DNA of 5,724 bases from positions 1-5,724 of the forward strand of contig JALNWC010000200.1 of NCBI GenBank assembly GCA_023231075.1, written 5' to 3'. The translations under genes and the position numbers were made by a program. Of this stretch, positions 1 to 5,041 are shown in pieces (the stretch's first letter is position 1; the number at the start of each line of letters is the position of its first letter). Below the pieces are notes generated by a model. The model ran no database searches, was not told the origin of the DNA, and saw only the letters and a list, made by a program, of their open reading frames with translations. The DNA is from Rhodoferax sp. (GTDB lineage Bacteria; Pseudomonadota; Gammaproteobacteria; Burkholderiales; Burkholderiaceae_C).

Positions 1-46
1 TGCCGTTGCTGAACGACAGGGTGGCTTTATTTTCAGCTAGCTTCAT
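1..46 (-). CDS. gltA: Citrate synthase, N-terminal fragment (cut by window edge)
   Basis: Only the first 15 codons are present, read leftwards from the ATG at 46-44; they translate to MKLAENKATLSFSNG. This matches the N-terminus I recall for betaproteobacterial type II citrate synthases (MKL-x-x-x-KATLSFS-x-G). Citrate synthase condenses oxaloacetate with acetyl-CoA in the cytoplasm, the entry step of the TCA cycle. The ATG overlaps the sdhE stop codon in an ATGA arrangement, which suggests translational coupling. A GAAAGG Shine-Dalgarno-like sequence lies 5 nt upstream, inside the sdhE 3' end. Position last in an sdhCDAB-sdhE-gltA operon is the usual arrangement in Burkholderiales, and this supports the call despite the very short fragment. 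No catalytic residue is visible here. Confidence 0.85.
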   Translation of the reverse strand, partial: MKLAENKATLSFSNG

Positions 47-354
47 AGGGACCTTTCAGGTGGTTTTCTCAACATACTTAACACTTCGGAAACTTCGTCC
101 TGCACGAGATGCGCGTCGACTTGGGCCAGGGTTTTGCGCCCAAGGTGCAGATCCAGCAAGTCTGAATCGCTTAAATCCATCAGAAGGTTCAGACCTTGCG
201 TCTGCTTGACCGTGAGCGTGGTCTCGAACCTCTTGAAGAAGCGCTCGATGAAAATATCGTTCTCGAGCAGGCCCCGGCGACAGCGCCACTTGAGCTTGCT
301 CAGTACGCGTTCATCGATCAGGGCGTCAGCTGCCTGCAAGCCGGTGGTGTCCAT
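43..354 (-). CDS. sdhE: SdhE/YgfY-type FAD assembly factor for succinate dehydrogenase
   Basis: This 103-aa soluble protein belongs to the SdhE (YgfY, DUF339; Sdh5/SDHAF2 in eukaryotes) family, which promotes covalent attachment of FAD to SdhA. The family hallmark is visible as W23-R-C-R-R27-G28-L-L-E31-N-D, matching the R15-G16-x-x-E19 motif of E. coli SdhE, followed by the usual FIERFF helix. It is somewhat longer than the E. coli protein (88 aa), with about 12 extra N-terminal residues. The ATG lies 10 nt after the sdhB stop and has no clear Shine-Dalgarno sequence, so translation is probably coupled to sdhB. Its stop overlaps the gltA start by 4 nt. Lying next to sdhA's operon and its flavin-dependent client fits the role well. 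No key residue is missing. Confidence 0.95.
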   Translation of the reverse strand: MDTTGLQAADALIDERVLSKLKWRCRRGLLENDIFIERFFKRFETTLTVKQTQGLNLLMDLSDSDLLDLHLGRKTLAQVDAHLVQDEVSEVLSMLRKPPERSL

Positions 355-364
355 CAGGGCGGCA

Positions 365-1069
365 TCAGATGGCGCGGCGCACCATCAGTTCCTTGATCTT
401 GCCAATCGCCTTGGTCGGGTTCAGGCCCTTCGGGCACACGTCCACGCAATTCATGATGGTGGTGCAGCGGAACAAACGGTAGGGGTCTTCGAGGTTGTCC
501 AGACGCTCGCTGGTGGCTTCATCGCGGCTGTCGGCAATAAAACGGTAGGCTTGCAACAAACCGGCCGGACCGACGAATTTATCCGGATTCCACCAGAACA
601 CCGGGCAACTGGTGGAGCAGCTCGCACACAAAATGCACTCGTACAGGCCATTGAGTTCTTCACGTTCTTCCGGGCTTTGCAGGCGCTCTTTTTCTGGCGG
701 GCGGCTGTCGTTGACCAGGTAAGGCTTGATCGAGTGGTACTGCTTGAAGAACAGCGTCATGTCGACAATCAGGTCGCGCACCACGGGCAGGCCCGGCAGC
801 GGCTTGAGCACGATGGTGTCAGGCAGTGTCAGCATGTTGACCAGGCAGGCCAGACCGTTCTTGCCATTGATGTTCATCGCGTCCGAGCCGCAAATGCCTT
901 CACGGCAGGAACGACGGTAGGACAGCGTGGGGTCGATCGCCTTGAGCTTGATCAAAACATCGAGCAACATGCGCTCGCTGCCATCAAGTTCAATCTCGAT
1001 GGTCTGCATGTAGGGCTTGGCATCGGTGTCGGGGTTGTAGCGATAAATTTGGATAGTACGTTTAGCCAT
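365..1069 (-). CDS. sdhB: Succinate dehydrogenase iron-sulfur subunit SdhB
   Basis: This 234-aa subunit carries electrons from the SdhA flavin to ubiquinone in complex II at the inner membrane. The [2Fe-2S] ligands are C55, C60, D63 and C75, with the same numbering as E. coli. The [4Fe-4S] ligands are C145, C148, C151 and C212, and the [3Fe-4S] ligands C155, C202 and C208. Quinone-site residues P156 and W160 are present. Odd points: the residue after C202 is Thr (T203) where E. coli has His207, S150 replaces E. coli Cys154, and V157 replaces E. coli Ser161. The ATG at 1069 gives the typical MAKRTIQIYRY start behind a purine-rich AAGAAAG tract. A longer reading frame back to a TTG at 1186 would overlap sdhA and adds 39 unrelated residues, so I rejected it. 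The 82-nt gap after sdhA holds no evident gene. Confidence 0.97.
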   Translation of the reverse strand: MAKRTIQIYRYNPDTDAKPYMQTIEIELDGSERMLLDVLIKLKAIDPTLSYRRSCREGICGSDAMNINGKNGLACLVNMLTLPDTIVLKPLPGLPVVRDLIVDMTLFFKQYHSIKPYLVNDSRPPEKERLQSPEEREELNGLYECILCASCSTSCPVFWWNPDKFVGPAGLLQAYRFIADSRDEATSERLDNLEDPYRLFRCTTIMNCVDVCPKGLNPTKAIGKIKELMVRRAI

Positions 1070-1151
1070 GATTTTCTTTCTTGGATGCAGGCACGCTGGA
1101 AGAACGGTCCGGCAAAATATCGATGAGGGTCGAAGACAGCAAAGCCGAGCT

Positions 1152-2957
1152 TTAGAAAGTGCGGATTTTGGGGGGTACGGAAGCAACTGTCAGCGGCTTG
1201 AGGTTGACCGGCTTGTAACTCAGGCTGTTGGTCGCTTTGTCCCACAAGGTGTGCTTGAGCCAATTGACATCGTCACGACCCAGCGGAGAGACAGGATCGT
1301 CTGCGGGCCGGTCGTAATCCATCACACTGTGGGCACCACGGCATTCATGCCGCGCCGCTGCCGACACCATGGTGGCCTGGGCCACTTCAATCATGTTTTC
1401 CACTTCGAGTGCTTCGATGCGCTCCGTGTTGAATATCTGCGACTTGTCGGTCAGTTTGATACCGGTGACGCGTTGACGCAATTGGGCAATCTTGGCAACG
1501 CCTTCGTCCATGCTGGCCTGGGTCCGGAACACGCTGGCATGCTGTTGCATGATGTCGCGCATGTCACCAGCCACCACTTGCGCGTATTCACCTGTCGTCG
1601 CCGAATTCAGCCGGTCAAGACGTTCCAGGGAAATATCTGCGGCATTGGCCGGGAGCGGTTTGTGTTCCGTGTTCTTGTTATTGAAGTCGATGATGTGCAA
1701 GCCTGCAGCACGTCCAAAAACCACGATGTCAAGCAGGGAGTTGGTGCCCAGCCGATTGGCGCCGTGCACACTGACACAGGCGCATTCGCCCACGGCGTAC
1801 AGACCGTTGACGACTTCCTGGGCCCCGCTGCTGCCGGGCATCACCACCTGACCGCTGATATTGCTGGGGATGCCGCCCATCTGGTAATGGTTGGTCGGAA
1901 TCACCGGGATCGGTTCTTTGGTGATGTCCACATTGGCAAAGTTGTGACCGATTTCAAACACGCTCGGCAAACGCAGTGCGATGGTCTCGGCCCCCAGGTG
2001 CGTCATGTCGAGGTTGATGTAATTCTTGTTGGGACCGCAACCCCGTCCTTCCTTGATTTCCTGGTCCATGCAGCGCGAGACGAAGTCGCGCGGTGCCAGG
2101 TCTTTCATGGTCGGGGCATAGCGCTCCATGAAGCGCTCGCCATTGCTGTTGCGCAAAATTGCGCCTTCGCCGCGGCAGCCTTCGGTCAGCAGCACGCCCG
2201 CGCCAGCCACACCGGTGGGGTGGAACTGCCAGAACTCCATGTCCTGCAGGGGAATGCCGGCGCGAGCCGCCATGCCCAGACCGTCGCCGGTGTTGATGTA
2301 GGCATTGGTTGAGGCAGCAAAGATACGGCCTGCGCCGCCAGAAGCCATCATCACGCTTTTGGCCTGCAAAATGTGGACTTCACCGGTTTCCATCTCCAGC
2401 GCCGTGACGCCGACGACATCACCATCGGCATCGCGAATCAAATCCAGCGCCATCCACTCCACAAAGAAGTTGGTTCTGGCCTTGACATTTTGCTGGTACA
2501 GGGTGTGCAACATGGCGTGACCGGTGCGGTCGGCCGCTGCGCAGGCACGCTGCACCGGTTTTTCACCGTAGTTGCTGGAGTGGCCGCCAAAAGGGCGCTG
2601 GTAAATGGTGCCGTCGGGATTGCGGTCAAACGGCATGCCAAAGTGTTCCAGCTCATAAACCACCTTGGGCGCCTCGCGGCACATGAACTCGATCGCGTCC
2701 TGGTCGCCCAGCCAGTCGGAGCCCTTGATGGTGTCGTAGAAATGGTAGTGCCAGTTGTCCTCGGCCATGTTGCCCAGACTGGCGCCAATACCGCCCTGGG
2801 CCGCCACAGTGTGCGAGCGGGTCGGAAACACCTTGGAGAGTACCGCCACATTCAGGCCGGCATTGGCCAGTTGCAGCGACGCGCTCATGCCAGCGCCACC
2901 AGCACCGACGATGACGACGTCAAATTTACGCGTTTGAAGTTTGGAGGTTGCAGTCAT
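1152..2957 (-). CDS. sdhA: Succinate dehydrogenase flavoprotein subunit SdhA
   Basis: This 601-aa catalytic subunit oxidises succinate to fumarate on the cytoplasmic face of the membrane and has full family length. The Rossmann FAD motif VGAGGAG is at about 17-23. H49, in PTRSHTVAAQGG, corresponds to E. coli H45, the covalent FAD site. Substrate and catalytic residues are intact: H246, T258, E259, R290 (proton shuttle), H357 and R402, equivalent to E. coli H242, T254, E255, R286, H354 and R399. The C-terminus has the usual KPLTVASVPPKIRTF ending. I chose the ATG at 2957, giving MTATSKLQTRKFDVVIVGAGG; an in-frame GTG at 2993 lies inside a small hairpin and was rejected. The chosen start has no good Shine-Dalgarno sequence, only an A-rich leader (AAGACAAAAAAATTTATC), which is unusual for such a highly expressed gene. 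It sits between sdhD (87 nt upstream) and sdhB. Confidence 0.98.
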   Translation of the reverse strand: MTATSKLQTRKFDVVIVGAGGAGMSASLQLANAGLNVAVLSKVFPTRSHTVAAQGGIGASLGNMAEDNWHYHFYDTIKGSDWLGDQDAIEFMCREAPKVVYELEHFGMPFDRNPDGTIYQRPFGGHSSNYGEKPVQRACAAADRTGHAMLHTLYQQNVKARTNFFVEWMALDLIRDADGDVVGVTALEMETGEVHILQAKSVMMASGGAGRIFAASTNAYINTGDGLGMAARAGIPLQDMEFWQFHPTGVAGAGVLLTEGCRGEGAILRNSNGERFMERYAPTMKDLAPRDFVSRCMDQEIKEGRGCGPNKNYINLDMTHLGAETIALRLPSVFEIGHNFANVDITKEPIPVIPTNHYQMGGIPSNISGQVVMPGSSGAQEVVNGLYAVGECACVSVHGANRLGTNSLLDIVVFGRAAGLHIIDFNNKNTEHKPLPANAADISLERLDRLNSATTGEYAQVVAGDMRDIMQQHASVFRTQASMDEGVAKIAQLRQRVTGIKLTDKSQIFNTERIEALEVENMIEVAQATMVSAAARHECRGAHSVMDYDRPADDPVSPLGRDDVNWLKHTLWDKATNSLSYKPVNLKPLTVASVPPKIRTF

Positions 2958-2981
2958 GATAAATTTTTTTGTCTTGATGAG

Positions 2982-2998
2982 GGGGTACAGCACACCCC
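2982..2998 (-). other. Small hairpin in the sdhD-sdhA intercistronic mRNA
   Basis: In the sdh transcript the sequence GGGGU-GUGCUGU-ACCCC can form a 5-bp stem with a 7-nt loop, within the 87-nt gap between sdhD and sdhA. The tract that follows it in the mRNA is A-rich rather than U-rich, so it is not an intrinsic terminator. It might affect mRNA processing or start-site access for sdhA, but this is inference from a short stem. Confidence 0.25.
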
Positions 2999-3044
2999 GG
3001 TGAAAACCAGGGCATGCAAAGACTTTCTGTTCAAAAAGAAAGGT

Positions 3045-3410
3045 TTACAAGCGCCACAGGGCTTCGATAGCGCCACCGGTGCAGGCGATCAGCCAGGCAA
3101 TGGCCAACACGTGCATGACAAAACGCACGCCATAGGGCTTGACGTAATCCTGAAAAACGTTGCGCATGCCAACCCACGCGTGATAAAGCATGGAGAGGAT
3201 GACCAGGAAGGTCAGCGATTTCATCCATTGCGGCGAAAAGATGCCGGCCCACAGCTCATAGCCGATCGGGCCCTTGCTGAAAATCAGTTGCGCCAACACC
3301 AGCACCGTAAACAAGGCCATGATGACCGCAGTGACGCGTTGCGACAGCCAGTCGCGCATGCCGTAGTGGGCGCCAACGACCAGGCGATGAGATCCGAAAT
3401 TGACAGACAT
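3045..3410 (-). CDS. sdhD: Succinate dehydrogenase membrane anchor SdhD
   Basis: This 121-aa hydrophobic subunit anchors complex II and, with SdhC, binds heme b and ubiquinone. Three membrane segments are visible, at about 24-45, 63-83 and 96-117. The diagnostic motif is Y76-H77-A-W-V-G-M-R-N-V-F-Q-D88-Y89-V-K-P, where H77 matches the E. coli heme ligand H71 and D88/Y89 match the quinone-site D82/Y83. The ATG at 3410 is fixed by a clear AGGAG ribosome binding site 6 nt upstream and by the position of the first helix. An in-frame ATG at 3596 would put 62 unrelated residues inside sdhC, so I rejected it. The start lies 20 nt after the sdhC stop. Overall similarity to E. coli SdhD is modest, as expected for this fast-evolving subunit, but the motif and context leave little doubt. 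Confidence 0.96.
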   Translation of the reverse strand: MSVNFGSHRLVVGAHYGMRDWLSQRVTAVIMALFTVLVLAQLIFSKGPIGYELWAGIFSPQWMKSLTFLVILSMLYHAWVGMRNVFQDYVKPYGVRFVMHVLAIAWLIACTGGAIEALWRL

Positions 3411-3430
3411 GAATAACTCCTGAGTTTTTC

Positions 3431-3874
3431 TTAATAAAGACCAAACAATTTGGCGCCCAGTACAAGCGTCAGCGTGAGCGTGAGAACCAGCACCGCGGCA
3501 GCCGTCTGGCGCCCAAAGTCCTTGGTGACGTGTTCGTGGTGGGTGTCCATCCAGAGGTGTCGCATGCCGGCAATGAAGTGGTGCAAGCTGGCCCATATCA
3601 GCCCCAGGGCCACCAGCTTCCAGATGAAGCCTGGCAGGCCCAGCATGCCCTCATTGAAGGCTGCCTTGAATTTCAAAAAAGAAATTTCCGAGGAGATGGA
3701 GTTGTCGAACATCCAGATGATGAAAGGCATCAGAAAAAACAGAATGGCTCCGCTGACGCGGTGCATGCCCGAAGCGATGGAGGCAAGTGGCCATCGGTAG
3801 CTGATGAGCGATTTGCCATCAATGTTGTAGAACTCGGGACGTTTTTTTGCTGTGCTGGCCGCTGATTCAGACAT
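3431..3874 (-). CDS. sdhC: Succinate dehydrogenase cytochrome b556 subunit SdhC
   Basis: This 147-aa protein is the first gene of the sdh operon and the second membrane anchor of complex II. The N-terminal signature R10?-type region RPEFYNIDG is followed by S35-G-M-H-R39-V-S-G, matching the quinone-site residues S27 and R31 of E. coli SdhC. The second signature, L97-H98-H99-F-I-A-G-M-R-H-L-W-M-D110, contains H99, equivalent to heme ligand H84. Three membrane helices are at about 38-58, 83-106 and 123-145. It is somewhat longer than E. coli SdhC (129 aa), with extra residues at the N-terminus and in the first loop. The ATG at 3874 has only a weak GAAAG ribosome binding site 6 nt upstream. Predicted promoter elements and an exact FNR box lie upstream, so this gene is probably where operon control is applied. 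Confidence 0.96.
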   Translation of the reverse strand: MSESAASTAKKRPEFYNIDGKSLISYRWPLASIASGMHRVSGAILFFLMPFIIWMFDNSISSEISFLKFKAAFNEGMLGLPGFIWKLVALGLIWASLHHFIAGMRHLWMDTHHEHVTKDFGRQTAAAVLVLTLTLTLVLGAKLFGLY

Positions 3875-3925
3875 ACGATGCTTTCATGGTTGAGGTAACA
3901 ACTGGGTGACCGTGAGTAAAAAGAT

Positions 3926-3954
3926 AACTTACAAATTCTATTGCAATGCGTCAA
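3926..3954 (-). promoter_or_regulatory. Candidate sigma-70 promoter for sdhCDAB-sdhE-gltA
   Basis: On the minus strand, TTGACG (3954-3949, 5 of 6 to consensus) is followed by a 17-bp spacer and TAAGTT (3931-3926, 3 of 6). The predicted start is near 3919, leaving a leader of about 45 nt before sdhC. The -10 is weak. A better-looking TAGAAT lies at 3940-3935 but has no convincing -35 at the right distance. A weak -10 suits a promoter that depends on an activator, but this is inference. Confidence 0.4.
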
Positions 3955-3972
3955 GTGCTAACCCATCGTTCC

Positions 3973-3986
3973 TTGATGTCAATCAA
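3973..3986. promoter_or_regulatory. FNR/Anr-type binding site upstream of sdhC
   Basis: TTGATGTCAATCAA is an exact match to the consensus TTGAT-N4-ATCAA of the oxygen-sensing FNR/Anr/CRP-family regulators and is a 5-bp perfect dyad with a 4-bp centre. It lies in the 184-nt region between gntR and sdhC, about 99 nt before the sdhC start codon. Its centre is about 60 bp upstream of the start predicted from TTGACG-N17-TAAGTT, close to the -61.5 class I activator position known for E. coli FNR. It also contains an exact TTGACA, but no good -10 follows that at 16-18 bp. Whether the effect is activation or repression cannot be told from sequence. Confidence 0.7.
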
Positions 3987-4058
3987 ACACTTCCTTTTCT
4001 TTCACAAGGATGACACTCCAAACGGACTTCAAGCTGACAGCCTGCCCAAAAAAACCGA

Positions 4059-4862
4059 TTACCCCAGCGTGTTGTGGTAGTAGTGGGTATCGGTCCGGTA
4101 GTAGCCGCGGCGCAACTCCATGGGCTCATCGCGGTAAGTGTAGGCCACGCGCTCCACACTCAGCAAAGGGGTGCCCAGTGGCACTTTGAGGTGCTCCACG
4201 TGTAAGTCCGTCGCCGGAATGGCCCGGATCTTTTCCTCCGCACGAACCATGCGAACATTGAATTCGGTCTCGAACAAGGCGTACATGGGCCCTTGGTAAT
4301 TGGCCAGCTGCTCAGCCGTCAAGCCCTTGAACGGCGCGGCCGGCAACCAGATATCTTCCAGGATGATGGGGGCACCACCAAAACTGAGCAGGCGCCGGGC
4401 TTGCAGCACCGTGTCACCATTGCGCAAGGCCAGCGCCCGCGCCACGTCGGCGCTGGCGCGGCTGCGCTTGCATTCGATGATGTCGCGCTGTGCCGGGCCT
4501 TCGCTGCCGCGGGTGCCGCTGTCGGGAACCAGCTTGAGAAACCGGAATTGCACCTGTTGCTCGGCATGCGTGGCAACAAAAGTGCCTTTGCCTTGCCGAC
4601 GCAGCAGCAAGTTTTCGGCCGCCAATTCATCGATCGCCTTGCGCACCGTGCCCTGACTCACATGGAAGCGGCCCGCCAGATCCATCTCACTGGGAATCAT
4701 TTCACCGGGCTTCCATTCGCCAACACGCAAGCTGTTGAGGATCAAGGCCTTGATTTGCTGGTACAGCGGGCTGAAGGCCGGCGTGGCCGAAGACGCCTGA
4801 GAAATGGCAGCCTCTGGCGTCGTCAGGACGGGCTCGATGACAGGATCAGGAAAGGTTTGCAT
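4059..4862 (-). CDS. GntR-family (HutC subfamily) transcriptional regulator of the TCA locus
   Basis: This 267-aa regulator has an N-terminal winged helix-turn-helix at about 31-99 (F-S-P-L-Y-Q-Q-I-K..., then P57-S-E-M-D-L-A, V68-S-Q-G-T-V-R-K-A-I-D-E-L as the recognition helix, and the R-Q-G-K-G-T-F-V wing). A UTRA-type effector domain at about 105-260 carries ILEDIWLP (167-174) and the C-terminal LRRGYYRTDTHYY block. That pairing defines the HutC/FarR subfamily. About 30 proline/alanine-rich residues precede the DNA-binding domain and look disordered. The ATG at 4862 has only a distant GAG as ribosome binding site. It is co-directional with sdhC (184 nt downstream) and divergent from mdh. 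A dyad in the shared upstream region is its likely operator. I infer that it controls itself and mdh and perhaps sdh. The ligand is unknown; a TCA intermediate is plausible but unproven. Confidence 0.9.
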   Translation of the reverse strand: MQTFPDPVIEPVLTTPEAAISQASSATPAFSPLYQQIKALILNSLRVGEWKPGEMIPSEMDLAGRFHVSQGTVRKAIDELAAENLLLRRQGKGTFVATHAEQQVQFRFLKLVPDSGTRGSEGPAQRDIIECKRSRASADVARALALRNGDTVLQARRLLSFGGAPIILEDIWLPAAPFKGLTAEQLANYQGPMYALFETEFNVRMVRAEEKIRAIPATDLHVEHLKVPLGTPLLSVERVAYTYRDEPMELRRGYYRTDTHYYHNTLG

Positions 4863-4886
4863 GGTGAATTTGTCTCGATTTGGGGC

Positions 4887-4940
4887 GTCGTCATTTTTGT
4901 CGAATCATATCTTATATAAGACATAAGACAAATTGACGAC
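4887..4940. promoter_or_regulatory. Nested inverted-repeat operator candidate between gntR and mdh
   Basis: The outer arms GTCGTCATTTTTGTC (4887-4901) and GACAAATTGACGAC (4927-4940) are inverted copies: 7 bp plus 6 bp of perfect pairing separated by a 2-versus-1-nt mismatch. Between them is a perfect 12-bp palindrome, TCTTATATAAGA (4910-4921), nearly concentric with the arms. ATAAGAC is also repeated in tandem at 4916-4922 and 4923-4929. The inner palindrome lies in the spacer of the predicted gntR promoter, the left arm covers its predicted start, and the right arm covers the predicted mdh -35. Binding here could therefore control both genes. Assigning it to the adjacent GntR protein is inference from position. 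Confidence 0.6.
4904..4931 (-). promoter_or_regulatory. Candidate gntR promoter
   Basis: On the minus strand, TTGTCT (4931-4926, 3 of 6) is followed by a 16-bp spacer and TATGAT (4909-4904, 5 of 6), giving a predicted start near 4897 and a leader of about 35 nt. The 12-bp palindrome lies entirely within the spacer, the classic layout for an autorepressed regulator gene. Confidence 0.45.
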
Positions 4941-4962
4941 TCAGGGTTTTCCAGAGTACACT
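4933..4962 (+). promoter_or_regulatory. Candidate mdh promoter
   Basis: TTGACG (4933-4938) is followed by an 18-bp spacer and TACACT (4957-4962, 4 of 6), with a predicted start near 4969 and a leader of about 73 nt. Two further TTGAC motifs follow at 4962 and 4978 but lack good -10 partners. The -35 overlaps the right arm of the dyad at 4927-4940. Confidence 0.45.
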
Positions 4963-4983
4963 TGACGCGCTAAGGGGTTGACC

Positions 4984-5010
4984 ATGTGCTGCTCACCCTG
5001 CGCCCACTGA
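4984..5010 (+). CDS. Possible 8-residue cysteine-rich leader peptide upstream of mdh
   Basis: ATG at 4984 opens an 8-codon frame, MCCSPCAH, ending in TGA at 5008-5010, 31 nt before the mdh ATG. An AAGGGG sequence (4972-4977) lies 6 nt before it, a plausible ribosome binding site and better than those of several large genes in this window. Three of eight codons are Cys. The ATG falls in the loop of a weak hairpin (GGG-TGA at 4975-4981, with T4978 bulged, pairing TCA-CCC at 4993-4998). A T6 run (5015-5020) follows but is too far from the stem for an ordinary terminator. An ORF this short can occur by chance; there is no direct evidence that it is translated. Confidence 0.25.
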   Translation: MCCSPCAH

Positions 5011-5041
5011 ACTATTTTTTAAACCTTTTGGAGATTTCGCC

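Noticed and set aside
365..1186. Longer sdhB starting at TTG 1186
   Set aside because: The 39 extra residues overlap the sdhA 3' end and resemble nothing in SdhB; the ATG at 1069 gives the standard N-terminus.
134..3416. Long plus-strand open frames at 134-1126, 1068-2312 and 2373-3416
   Set aside because: They lie antisense to sdhB, sdhA and sdhD, give low-complexity His/Val/Gln-rich translations with no recognisable domain, and are explained by the GC-rich codon use of the real genes.
3411..3596. 62-residue N-terminal extension of SdhD
   Set aside because: It lies out of frame inside sdhC, is not hydrophobic in the family pattern, and the AGGAG before 3410 marks the true start.
3867..3887. 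MKASYV micro-ORF overlapping the sdhC start
   Set aside because: It has no Shine-Dalgarno sequence and only six codons; probably chance.
3977..3982. Exact TTGACA as a main sdhC -35
   Set aside because: No acceptable -10 is found 16-18 bp downstream (TAGCAC or AGCACT at best), and the bases are better explained as part of the FNR dyad.
4048..4058. U7 run just after the gntR stop as an intrinsic terminator
   Set aside because: No stable GC-rich stem precedes it; only about four pairs (UACC/GGUA) with a large mismatched loop could be drawn. Read-through from gntR into sdhC is possible.
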